From the NCBI GenBank assembly GCA_029257465.1, contig JARIBG010000062.1, forward strand, positions 1 through 32,003: 32,003 nucleotides of DNA, in the 5' to 3' direction. Both the position numbers and the translations under genes were made by a program. Origin of the DNA: Arthrobacter sp. Lineage in GTDB: Bacteria > Actinomycetota > Actinomycetes > Actinomycetales > Micrococcaceae. Shown in pieces: positions 7,384 to 14,604 of the stretch (within the stretch, counting starts at the first letter, position 1; every line of letters begins with the position of its first letter). Under the pieces are notes generated by a model that saw only the letters and a program-made list of their open reading frames with translations, was not told the origin of the DNA and did not search any database.

Positions 7384-8679
7384 CTAGGAGCGGGCGGCAG
7401 GCTCGACGGCGACCGCCGACCTCCCCTGATCGCGACGGACCAGACCGACCAGGGCGATCAACGCCGAGACCACGCCGATCGCGGTGAAAGCCGCCCACGG
7501 CCCGACGACGTCGATGACCACCCCGGCAACCGGCGCCCCGAGCGCCACACCGGAGGTCAGGGCCGAGCCGTACCAGCCCATGGCCTCCCCTCTCCTGTCC
7601 TCGGCCACGAGATCCGCCACCTTCTCCGATGCGGCCGAGAGCACCGGCGCCACGAGCAGACCCGCCGGGATCGCGAGCAGTGTGAGGGACAGTGTGCTCC
7701 CGGCGAAGCCCAGTGGCAGACTCAGCAGCGCCAGCCCCAGCAGGAGCAGTGCCGGCGGCACAGGACGGTGCAGCGCGCCGTAGACCAGACCGCCCACCAC
7801 CGAGGCGGCGCACCAGGCGGCGAAAACGATGCCGAGACTGCCCTCGGCTCCGGCGAGTTCGAGAGCGGCGACGATGCCCACCTCGGAGCCCGAGAGCACC
7901 AGACCTGCGCCGATCGCGATCACCATGACCATGGCCAGCGGCACCGTCAGCCAGGGGAAGGCCCTGCGGATACCGCGCCGCAGCACGGAGCCAGGTGCGC
8001 GGGTCTCCGCTCCCTCGACGGGCAGCCCGCGATCGGCCGGGGCATACGCGGCACCCGCTGGAGCTGCAGCCCGGAGCACGACGGCGTCGGGCAGTTGGTC
8101 CGAGCGTGTGGGCGGATTGAACCACAGCAGGAAGAGCCCGGCGGAGGCTGTGGCGAGGCCCACCAGCGTCAGACCGAACACCGTGGACACCTGGGTCGCG
8201 AGGACGATGCCCACGGCCGGTCCCACCATGAAGATGACCTCGGTGGAGATGGCGTCCAGGGTGAACGCGGTGCGTCGCTGGTCGCCGTCCACGAGCACAC
8301 CCAGTGCCTGCCGGATCACGGAGAAGGCCGGCAGGGTGAACAGACCTCCGATCAGCGCGGCGACCAGCAGCCAGTGGTAGGGCAGGTGCGGGGCCACGGA
8401 CCAGATGAGTGCTTCCGCGACGATCGAGGGGATGAGCGCCCGGCGAAGACCCGCACCGTCGATCCGCCGTCCTCGCCACGGTGCTCCGACGGCAATACCG
8501 ATCGTGAGGACCGCCGCGACCGCACCCGCTGCGGCGTAGCCGCGGTCGAGGGTCTGCACCACATGCAGCGTCAGCAGGACTCCTGCGGCGGAGTGGGGGA
8601 ACCGGGCGATCATGCCGACGATCAGCAGCGTCCTCACGGAGCGGATGCGGAGCAGGTCCCGGTATACAGCGAAGTTCAC
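7384..8679 (-). CDS. MFS transporter
   Basis: A 431-residue major facilitator superfamily protein with about 12 hydrophobic segments, starting VNFAVYRDLLRIRSVRTLLIVGMIARFPHSA. The first half contains the short loop GAPWRGRRIDGAGLRRALI (between helices 2 and 3) and the central loop (about residues 190-225) is hydrophilic. The GTG at 8679 is chosen because the residues upstream are not helix-like and match an out-of-family serine-rich stretch. It follows sseB by 28 bp on the same strand and so is probably co-transcribed with the his operon tail; it ends 18 bp from the convergent DUF1844 gene. Substrate is unknown. Confidence 0.82.
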   Translation of the reverse strand: MNFAVYRDLLRIRSVRTLLIVGMIARFPHSAAGVLLTLHVVQTLDRGYAAAGAVAAVLTIGIAVGAPWRGRRIDGAGLRRALIPSIVAEALIWSVAPHLPYHWLLVAALIGGLFTLPAFSVIRQALGVLVDGDQRRTAFTLDAISTEVIFMVGPAVGIVLATQVSTVFGLTLVGLATASAGLFLLWFNPPTRSDQLPDAVVLRAAAPAGAAYAPADRGLPVEGAETRAPGSVLRRGIRRAFPWLTVPLAMVMVIAIGAGLVLSGSEVGIVAALELAGAEGSLGIVFAAWCAASVVGGLVYGALHRPVPPALLLLGLALLSLPLGFAGSTLSLTLLAIPAGLLVAPVLSAASEKVADLVAEDRRGEAMGWYGSALTSGVALGAPVAGVVIDVVGPWAAFTAIGVVSALIALVGLVRRDQGRSAVAVEPAARS

Positions 8680-8707
8680 GGCAGGGCTTTCTGTGCCGAC
8701 GCGTCCG

Positions 8708-9559
8708 TCAGCGGAGGAGTTTGAGATCGAGTGAGTCGACACGCTCCACGAACTCGGGGAGCCCGAGGAGCTTCGACCGGAAGGAGGCGACCACATCCGC
8801 GACCGCCTCCGGCGTCAGACCGGCCCGCAGCCGCAGATCCAGCCGGAGCTCGGGCCCCGGTCCGCCGCCGCTGACAATGGTACCGTCGGCGGCCCGGGTC
8901 AGAACCCCGGCAGCGGGTCGCAGGCCCACGGAGAGCACAGCTGGATCCTCCTGCGCGACGACGCCGATGAGACCGGCCAGTGCAGGGTCCTCGTACGACG
9001 GCGTCCAGTCGCGCTGCTGCGCCAGCGCCCAGACGGCGGGACGCCGCAGGACGAACGTCATGGCTTCCCCCGGATCGAGCACCAGCAGTTCGGCACCCTC
9101 GGACACTGCTGCCAGAGCCGCCCGTGCGGCATAGGCCGCGACCGGCCTGGCAGCGGGATGCCACTGCTGCAGCGCAGCTGTCGAGGAGAAGACCGGCAGT
9201 GCCTTGCGCCCGTCCGGGGCCGACAGCGTGACCAGGGACATGTCCGCTTCCGTATCGGCCTCCAGTCCGGCGTCGGTCCGCGCCTGGCGGCTCACCTCGG
9301 CCACGATCGGGATGAACACCCGAGCGGTGGTCAGCGCTGCGAGGACGGCGCGCTCGCCCGCCCCGAGCTCGTCTGTCACCCCGCGCAGTCCGGTCAGCGC
9401 AGCGGTGAGGGCCTGATCGGGTGCGCCGTCGTCGTCGTCGAACGCGTGCAGCGGATTCTGCGGACCGCTCAGATCACGGCCGGCCCACGCCTGCCCGGCG
9501 GAGTCCGTGTGATTTCCCGCGAGGGCTGCTGCGATATGGGCGGGCAGCTCGCGGCTCAC
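8708..9559 (-). CDS. SseB-family protein
   Basis: A 283-residue soluble protein of the SseB family (named after the enhanced serine sensitivity protein; molecular role unknown). It has the SseB N-domain pattern [10 protein letters not shown] followed by [32 protein letters not shown], where a conserved cluster ends in a Trp, then [19 protein letters not shown]. The GTG start at 9559 overlaps the priA stop as GTGA, so translation is likely coupled to priA. In actinobacteria sseB often follows priA; why a histidine/tryptophan enzyme is linked to it is not known. Confidence 0.85.
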   Translation of the reverse strand: MSRELPAHIAAALAGNHTDSAGQAWAGRDLSGPQNPLHAFDDDDGAPDQALTAALTGLRGVTDELGAGERAVLAALTTARVFIPIVAEVSRQARTDAGLEADTEADMSLVTLSAPDGRKALPVFSSTAALQQWHPAARPVAAYAARAALAAVSEGAELLVLDPGEAMTFVLRRPAVWALAQQRDWTPSYEDPALAGLIGVVAQEDPAVLSVGLRPAAGVLTRAADGTIVSGGGPGPELRLDLRLRAGLTPEAVADVVASFRSKLLGLPEFVERVDSLDLKLLR

Positions 9560-10311
9560 GCGTCGGCGCCGGGGAGCCCTGCCACGTCCAGGGCCTGCGG
9601 AAGGGTGAAGGCCCCGGCGTAGAGCGCCTTGCCGACGATGGCGCCCTCGAGTCCCTGGGGGACGAGGTCCCGCAGGGCAGCGATGTCATCGAGGCTCGAT
9701 ATTCCTCCCGAGGCCACCACGGGGCGCGCCGTCCTGGACAGGACCTCCTGCAGGAGCTCGAGATTCGGACCCTTCAGCGTGCCGTCCTTCGTCACGTCCG
9801 TCACGACGTAGCGTGCGCACCCGGCATCCTCGAGTCGCTGCAGCACCTCCCACAGATCGCCGCCCTCCTCGGTCCAGCCGCGGGCTGCGAGCGTGGTCCC
9901 GCGTACGTCGAGTCCGACGGCGATCGCTTCGCCGTAGCGGGCGATCACCCGCTCGGTCCACTCCGGGTTCTCGAGTGCCGCCGTGCCGAGATTCACGCGG
10001 GTAGCACCGAGTTCGAGGGCGGCCTCGAGCGAGGCGTCGTCACGGATGCCTCCGGAGAGCTCCACCTTGATGTCGAGGTGGTTCACCACGCGCTCCAGCA
10101 GCTCGCTGTTCGAACCGCGACCGAACGCGGCGTCCAGATCCACGAGATGCACCCACTGGGCCCCGTCCTGCTGCCAGGCCTGCGCGGCCTCGAGCGGGTC
10201 GCCGTAGCTGGTCTCGCTGCCGGCCTCGCCCTGGACGAGGCGCACAGCTCGGCCGTCGGCGACGTCGACGGCGGGGAGGAGTTCGAGGAAGGGGGATTCG
10301 GTGAGGCTCAT
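9556..10311 (-). CDS. priA: Bifunctional ProFAR/PRA isomerase PriA (HisA/TrpF)
   Basis: A 251-residue (beta-alpha)8 barrel that performs the HisA Amadori rearrangement in histidine synthesis. In actinobacteria it also isomerises phosphoribosyl-anthranilate in tryptophan synthesis. [18 protein letters not shown] carries the first catalytic Asp (D16) and [16 protein letters not shown] the second (D176). The phosphate sites SGGIRDD and [11 protein letters not shown] are intact. Dual specificity is inferred from the PriA-type sequence and the taxon; absence of trpF elsewhere cannot be checked here. It lies between the small membrane gene and sseB, overlapping the latter by 4 bp. Confidence 0.93.
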   Translation of the reverse strand: MSLTESPFLELLPAVDVADGRAVRLVQGEAGSETSYGDPLEAAQAWQQDGAQWVHLVDLDAAFGRGSNSELLERVVNHLDIKVELSGGIRDDASLEAALELGATRVNLGTAALENPEWTERVIARYGEAIAVGLDVRGTTLAARGWTEEGGDLWEVLQRLEDAGCARYVVTDVTKDGTLKGPNLELLQEVLSRTARPVVASGGISSLDDIAALRDLVPQGLEGAIVGKALYAGAFTLPQALDVAGLPGADA

Positions 10312-10323
10312 GATCTGCTTTCG

Positions 10324-10473
10324 TCAGAGGGTGAACAGGTAGGCGGCGACGAGGGCGAGACCTGCCAGCACCAAGAAGGCGATCCACACCCAGCGCGGGA
10401 AGTCCTGGCCCCGCAGGGAGAAGGCTCCACCGATGAGGAGGCCGGCGACACCCATCAGGATCAGGCTCAGCAC
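10324..10473 (-). CDS. Small membrane protein, function unknown
   Basis: A 49-residue hydrophobic protein. Residues about 1-15 (VLSLILMGVAGLLIGG) and 26-47 (WVWIAFLVLAGLALVAAYLF) form two membrane-spanning segments joined by the polar loop FSLRGQDFPR. It sits between hisH (7 bp upstream) and priA (12 bp downstream) on the same strand, so it is embedded in the his operon. GTG at 10473 is chosen, with GAGGGA about 13 nt upstream; ATG at 10455 is the alternative. I recall similar short proteins in this place in related actinobacteria but know no function. Confidence 0.65.
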   Translation of the reverse strand: MLSLILMGVAGLLIGGAFSLRGQDFPRWVWIAFLVLAGLALVAAYLFTL

Positions 10474-10480
10474 GGACCGC

Positions 10481-11116
10481 TCACAATCCCTCGATCCAGT
10501 TCCGCAGCAGCTGCGCTCCGGCGTCGCCGGACTTCTCCGGGTGGAACTGGGTGGCGCTGAGCGGGCCGTTCTCGACGGCGGCGACGAACGGCCCGCCATG
10601 ATCGGACCACGTGACCTGGGGCGGTTTCATCGCCGGCTGGGTGACGTCGAAGGTCCAGTCCTGCACGCCGTAGGAGTGGACGAAGTAGAAACGCTCAGCG
10701 CCGATCCCGTCGAACAGGACGGTCCCCTCGGGCGGCCGCACGGTGTTCCACCCCATGTGCGGGACGACGTCGGCCTTCAGCCGCTCGACGGTCCCCGGCC
10801 ACTCGGCCATCCCCGGTGTCCGCACACCGTGCTCCACACCCTCGTCGAAGAGGATCTGCAGACCCACGCAGATGCCGAGCACGGGCCGGCTCCCGGCCAC
10901 GCGTCGGCCGATCATGCGCAGGGCGTCGACGTCCTTGAGTCCCTTCATGACCGCGGCGAAGGCTCCCACCCCGGGTACCAGCAGTCCGTCGGCGCCGAGC
11001 ACGTCGTCGGGCCTGGCGCTGAGGACCACCTCGGCCCCTACATGCTCCAGGGCGCGCACCACCGAGCGGACATTGCCCGAGCCGTAGTCCAGGACGGTGA
11101 CGGTCTTCGTGCTCAC
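10481..11116 (-). CDS. hisH: Imidazole glycerol phosphate synthase, glutaminase subunit
   Basis: HisH hydrolyses glutamine and channels ammonia to HisF, which forms the imidazole ring. The 211-residue class I amidotransferase has the nucleophile C83 in [10 protein letters not shown] and the catalytic pair H192 and E194 in [18 protein letters not shown] at the N-terminus and the oxyanion segment PGVGAF are typical. The GTG start overlaps the hisB stop (GTGA). hisF is not in the window, although its product is needed as partner. Confidence 0.96.
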   Translation of the reverse strand: MSTKTVTVLDYGSGNVRSVVRALEHVGAEVVLSARPDDVLGADGLLVPGVGAFAAVMKGLKDVDALRMIGRRVAGSRPVLGICVGLQILFDEGVEHGVRTPGMAEWPGTVERLKADVVPHMGWNTVRPPEGTVLFDGIGAERFYFVHSYGVQDWTFDVTQPAMKPPQVTWSDHGGPFVAAVENGPLSATQFHPEKSGDAGAQLLRNWIEGL

Positions 11117-11730
11117 AGTGCGCCCTTCGTCGACGGGATTCCCTCGACCCGCGGATCGGGTTCGACAGCGGCGCGGAGTGCCCGGGCGAGCGCCTTGAAC
11201 TGGGCTTCGACGATGTGGTGCGGGTCGCGGCCCGCGATGAGTGTGACGTGCAGGCAGATGTGCGCGTGCAGTGCGATGGCCTCCAGGACGTGGCGGGTCA
11301 GCGATCCGGTGAAGTGACCCCCGATGAGGTGATACTCCTGACCGACCGGCTCTCCGCCGTGCACGAGGAAGGGGCGGCCCGAGATGTCGACGACAGCGTT
11401 GGCGAGCGCCTCGTCCAGCGGGACGGTCGCTTCACCGAAGCGGCGGATACCCGCCTTGGTCCCCAGGGCGCTGCGCAGCGCCTCACCGAGGGCGATGGCG
11501 GTGTCCTCGACGGTGTGGTGGACGTCGATGTGGGTGTCTCCCGAGGATGCGATCCTCAGGTCGATGAGGGAGTGCTTCGAGAGCGCCGTCAGCATGTGGT
11601 CGAAGAACGGCACGGTGGTGTCGATCGTCGACACCCCGGTGCCGTCCAGGTCCAGCTCCACGAGGACACTGGACTCACTCGTGGACCGCTCGATGCGGGC
11701 CGTACGCTTGCGGGCGACATCACCTGTCAT
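11113..11730 (-). CDS. hisB: Imidazoleglycerol-phosphate dehydratase
   Basis: HisB dehydrates imidazole glycerol phosphate to imidazole acetol phosphate. The 205-residue protein has both Mn-binding repeats: [12 protein letters not shown] with [17 protein letters not shown], and LHAHICLHV with [17 protein letters not shown]. The ATG at 11730 has AAGGAA 6 nt upstream and starts [16 protein letters not shown], the usual N-terminus. It is monofunctional, without the phosphatase domain seen in enterobacteria. It is separated from hisC by 96 bp that contain a hairpin. Confidence 0.96.
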   Translation of the reverse strand: MTGDVARKRTARIERSTSESSVLVELDLDGTGVSTIDTTVPFFDHMLTALSKHSLIDLRIASSGDTHIDVHHTVEDTAIALGEALRSALGTKAGIRRFGEATVPLDEALANAVVDISGRPFLVHGGEPVGQEYHLIGGHFTGSLTRHVLEAIALHAHICLHVTLIAGRDPHHIVEAQFKALARALRAAVEPDPRVEGIPSTKGAL

Positions 11731-11788
11731 GGCATTCCTTCTGTGCGCTGCCGGTGATCCGGGCGCGATCGACGATTCGTGGGGTGGG

Positions 11789-11828
11789 AGCCGCTCCATG
11801 GCGGACCCTGGATCTGCCGGGAGCGGCT
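11789..11828 (-). other. Inverted repeat between hisC and hisB
   Basis: AGCCGCTCC (11789-11797) and GGAGCGGCT (11820-11828) are perfect 9-bp arms with a 22-nt loop. The hairpin begins at the hisC stop codon. No T-tract follows and the operon continues, so an mRNA-processing or stability role is more likely than termination. Function is not shown by the sequence. Confidence 0.5.
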
Positions 11829-12960
11829 AGTCGACCGCCCTGGCGGGCGGTTGCTCCCCATCGGCGCTGAGCAGACGCGCGAGCGCTGTCAAGAAGGCCG
11901 TGGTCTCCTGCTCCGTTCCCGCGGTGACCCGCAGCGATCCGGGGATCCCGACGTCGCGGATCAGCACACCGGCCTCGAGCAGGCCCTCCCAGATCCGGTG
12001 CGGGTCCTCGAGTCCGGAGAAGAACACGAAGTTCGAGTCCGACGGTGACGGCGTGAGACCAAGGAGCTCCAGTTCGGTCACGATCCGGTCCCGCTGTACC
12101 TTGATCGCCTCGACGTTGGACAGCAGCGTGTGGGCGTGGGTCAGGGCTGCATTCGCGGTGGCCTGCGTGAGCGCCGAGAGGTGATAGGGCAACCGGACCA
12201 GTCTGAGGGCGTCGGTGACCTCCGGCGCAGCGGCCAGATAGCCGATCCTTGCCCCCGCGAGAGCGAAGGCCTTGCTCATGGTGCGCGAGACCAGGAGTCT
12301 GGCACGCCCCGACAGCAGGGAGAGGGCGCTGGCGGTGCCCTGGTGGGCGAACTCGCCGTACGCCTCGTCGACGATGATGATGGCGTTGGCCGCCTCACCC
12401 GCCGCGTACGCCGCCTCGATGACATCGAGACCGAGCGCCGTACCCGTCGGGTTGTTCGGTGAGCACAGGAAGACGACGTTCGCGGCGGAGTCCCGGACGG
12501 CCCGTGCCGTCGCCTCCGGCGTCATGGCGTAGCCGTGCTCGCGCTCCGCAGTGATGTACCGCGTGCCGGTCCCGCTCGCGAGCAGCGGGTACATGGAGTA
12601 GGTGGGAGGGAAGCCGAGCGCTGTGCGACCCGGTCCGCCGAACGCCTGCAGGACCTGCTGGAGCACCTCGTTGGAGCCGTTGCCGGCCCACAGTTGCTCG
12701 GGGGTGAGTCCGTGCCCCAGGTACGAAGCAAGATTCTGCCGCAGTTCGGTGAACTCCCGGTCGGGGTAGCGATTGAGGCCCTGCGTGGCCTTCTCCACGG
12801 CCTCCACGATCGCCGCATGCACATCGGCGGGTACACCGTGGGTGTTCTCGTTCACGTTGAGCAGGATCGGCACCTCCAGCTGCGGCGCCCCGTACGGGGA
12901 CAGCCCACGGAGATCCTCACGCAGGGGCAGCTGCGACAGCGATTCGGCGGAAGATGACAC
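11827..12960 (-). CDS. hisC: Histidinol-phosphate aminotransferase
   Basis: A PLP-dependent class I/II aminotransferase that converts imidazole acetol phosphate plus glutamate to histidinol phosphate. The 377-residue protein contains LLNVNENTHGVP, the substrate segment GLNRYPDREF, CSPNNPTG, the PLP-contacting IIVDEAYGEF, and the Schiff-base lysine K230 in SRTMSKAFALAGARIGY. The start is GTG at 12960 with TAAACT 6 nt upstream, so the his operon may begin with a leaderless mRNA here. It lies 32 bp downstream of the SOS-type lysM gene and may also be read from it. Confidence 0.95.
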   Translation of the reverse strand: MSSSAESLSQLPLREDLRGLSPYGAPQLEVPILLNVNENTHGVPADVHAAIVEAVEKATQGLNRYPDREFTELRQNLASYLGHGLTPEQLWAGNGSNEVLQQVLQAFGGPGRTALGFPPTYSMYPLLASGTGTRYITAEREHGYAMTPEATARAVRDSAANVVFLCSPNNPTGTALGLDVIEAAYAAGEAANAIIIVDEAYGEFAHQGTASALSLLSGRARLLVSRTMSKAFALAGARIGYLAAAPEVTDALRLVRLPYHLSALTQATANAALTHAHTLLSNVEAIKVQRDRIVTELELLGLTPSPSDSNFVFFSGLEDPHRIWEGLLEAGVLIRDVGIPGSLRVTAGTEQETTAFLTALARLLSADGEQPPARAVD

Positions 12961-12966
12961 GATCCG

Positions 12967-12972
12967 AGTTTA
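12967..12972 (-). promoter_or_regulatory. Putative -10 box of the his operon (leaderless)
   Basis: TAAACT (12972 to 12967, minus strand) ends 6 nt before the hisC GTG. No good -35 is visible. The gap to lysM is only 32 bp, so this would be an internal promoter separating his expression from lysM. Confidence 0.4.
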
Positions 12973-12992
12973 AGCGATGCGACCCCTCGCCC

Positions 12993-13388
12993 CTAACCGG
13001 CCGAGGGAACGGCGATTCTTTGACCGGCCTGGACGACGGAGCTGTCCAGCTCGTTCAACTCCACCATCTCGGCGACGACGTCGCGAGGATCGCGTTCGGG
13101 GGCGTACTGCAGCGCGAGGCCCCAGAGCGTCTCCCCGTCCGCGACCGCCACGTCCACCGTCTCCGTGACCTCCGGCGCCGACTCCCCCGCCTGGGCCACC
13201 GAGGAGAGGAAGGCGCCGAGCAGGATCAGCGCTGCCGCACTCAGGGCCAGCGGCAGCCCGACCAGCAGGAACCGGCCCCGGCGGGTGAGGGTCAGCGGGC
13301 GCTGCGGGAGACGCGCCGGTGTGAGGTCCCGCAGTGCTGTGCTGCCGTGCAGGGCGGTGCTGCCGTGCAGCGCTGGTGCTTCAGTCAT
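12993..13388 (-). CDS. LysM-domain membrane protein, probable SOS cell-division inhibitor (YneA/Rv2719c-like)
   Basis: A 131-residue protein with a short cytoplasmic N-terminus, one membrane segment (about residues 40-62, FLLVGLPLALSAAALILLGAF) and an extracellular LysM peptidoglycan-binding domain (about 77-129, VADGETLWGLALQYAPERDPRDVVAEMVELNEL...VVQAGQRIAVP). This is the layout of B. subtilis YneA and M. tuberculosis Rv2719c, which lie divergent from lexA and act on division or cell-wall growth after DNA damage. A LexA box is 45 bp upstream and AAGAGG precedes the ATG. The N-terminus has an imperfect repeat (ALHGST twice). Function as a division inhibitor is inferred from position, topology and operator, not shown. 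Confidence 0.83.
   Translation of the reverse strand: MTEAPALHGSTALHGSTALRDLTPARLPQRPLTLTRRGRFLLVGLPLALSAAALILLGAFLSSVAQAGESAPEVTETVDVAVADGETLWGLALQYAPERDPRDVVAEMVELNELDSSVVQAGQRIAVPSAG
13341..13376 (-). repeat. 18-bp tandem duplication in the lysM N-terminus
   Basis: Two 18-bp units beginning GCTGCCGTGCAG (13341-13358 and 13359-13376) encode the duplicated ALHGST. They lie before the membrane segment, in the non-conserved cytoplasmic tail. Confidence 0.75.
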
Positions 13389-13432
13389 CGTGTGTCCTCT
13401 TCCCCTGTCCGAGGCGTGCAGTGATCCATGTT

Positions 13433-13448
13433 TAGAACACGTGTTCTA
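13433..13448. promoter_or_regulatory. LexA (SOS) box of lysM, perfect palindrome
   Basis: TAGAACACGTGTTCTA, identical to the box at 474-489. It is 45 bp upstream of the lysM ATG and 53 bp from the lexA-side box. Assigned to lysM by proximity; LexA bound here could also affect lexA. Confidence 0.75.
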
Positions 13449-13501
13449 TTTCCTGCTCTGGTCATTCCTAGCACCTATGACCGACGGTTGTCGAGACTCG
13501 A

Positions 13502-13542
13502 TCGAACATATGTTTGAAAAGTGCCGCCCTGTGTCCTAGCGT
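13502..13542 (+). promoter_or_regulatory. lexA promoter with overlapping LexA box
   Basis: TCGAACATATGTTTGA (13502-13517) is a near-canonical SOS box. TTGAAA (13514-13519) and TAGCGT (13537-13542) form a -35/-10 pair with an ideal 17-bp spacer, the -35 overlapping the box. Transcription would start near 13549, giving a leader of about 155 nt before the GTG at 13704. CATAAT at 13611-13616 might be a second -10. Nothing else is recognised in this 315-bp gap. Confidence 0.75.
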
Positions 13543-13703
13543 GAACAAAGCAGGACGACGACGCCGATCAGCAGCGTGGGAGCTGGGGTTCAGGCGCCGA
13601 TGTCCTTCGACATAATCACCTGCCTCTGACATTCCAGGACCTGGTTGACCGGGGGCAGGACGGCGGATGACGGGGTGTGCGATCCCAGGTGAAAGGCGTG
13701 ACC

Positions 13704-14573
13704 GTGGCGGAATCAACACCGGCTGGATCGACAGCGGCCGAAGCAACACCGGCGGACTCGAGACTGTCCGAGGCACACGTGGCTGATGAGCAGCGCCCCG
13801 ACGCGGGAGGCCGCGGTGCGGCTGCTGAACTGGCTGCCGAGCCGGCTGTCGTACCGGTGGCGGTGCCGGCTGGTCGCGGCCGGCCGCGAGGAAGATCGGT
13901 CTCGAAGGGCCTGTCGGCGCGCCAGCTGACGATCCTCGAGACGATCCAGCGATCCATCGCCGACAACGGGTATCCGCCGTCCATGCGCGAGATCGGCGAC
14001 ACGGTCGGTCTGGCGAGTCTTTCCAGCGTGACGCACCAGCTCTCGCAGCTCGAGCGGCTCGGTTATCTGCGCCGCGACCCGAAACGCCCCCGTGCCATGG
14101 AGGTGCTGCTCCCGCTGACCCTGGCCCCCGGGACCCGCCCGGAGACCGAGGGCGCCCCGGGTGAGCAGCGCCGGGCCGCGGAGCGTCAGATCGCCGTCGA
14201 CACTGCGCTCGTCCCCCTCGTGGGCCGTATCGCCGCAGGCGGGCCCATCCTCGCCGACCAGGTGGTGGAGGACATCATGCCCCTGCCCCGCCAACTGGTG
14301 GGCCACGGTGATCTGTTCATGCTCCGGGTCTCGGGTGACTCCATGGTCGACGCCGCGATCTGCGACGGGGACTGGGTGGTGGTACGGCGGCAGCAGAGCG
14401 CTCAGAACGGGGACATCGTCGCAGCGCTGCTCGACGACGAGGCCACCGTGAAGACCTTCCGGCAGCGGGACGGCCATACCTGGCTGCTCCCGCAGAACAC
14501 CCGCTACGAGCCCATCCTCGGCGACCACGCGAGCATCATGGGCAAGGTCGTCTCGGTGATGCGCGCCCTCTGA
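13704..14573 (+). CDS. lexA: SOS repressor LexA
   Basis: LexA represses DNA-damage genes and is inactivated by RecA-stimulated self-cleavage. The winged-helix domain spans about residues 68-135 ([16 protein letters not shown], then [29 protein letters not shown]). The C-terminal peptidase (S24) domain has the Ala-Gly cleavage site at 178-179 (RIAAGG), catalytic S213 in GDSMVDAAI and K250 in TVKTF. GTG at 13704 has AAAGG 7 nt upstream; GTG codons at 13677 and 13698 are alternatives. The first about 65 residues are an Ala/Pro/Glu-rich extension, ending in a basic GRGRPRGR patch, longer than in E. coli LexA. It is divergent from lysM and autoregulated by its own box. Confidence 0.96.
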   Translation: MAESTPAGSTAAEATPADSRLSEAHVADEQRPDAGGRGAAAELAAEPAVVPVAVPAGRGRPRGRSVSKGLSARQLTILETIQRSIADNGYPPSMREIGDTVGLASLSSVTHQLSQLERLGYLRRDPKRPRAMEVLLPLTLAPGTRPETEGAPGEQRRAAERQIAVDTALVPLVGRIAAGGPILADQVVEDIMPLPRQLVGHGDLFMLRVSGDSMVDAAICDGDWVVVRRQQSAQNGDIVAALLDDEATVKTFRQRDGHTWLLPQNTRYEPILGDHASIMGKVVSVMRAL

Positions 14574-14604
14574 CCCGGCGTGGGGAGGGCGCCCAGGCTC
14601 CTGC

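Noticed and set aside
14574..14604. GGCG/CGCC inverted repeat between lexA and dinG as a terminator
   Set aside because: The stem is very short and there is no T-tract. Chance is a sufficient explanation at this GC content.
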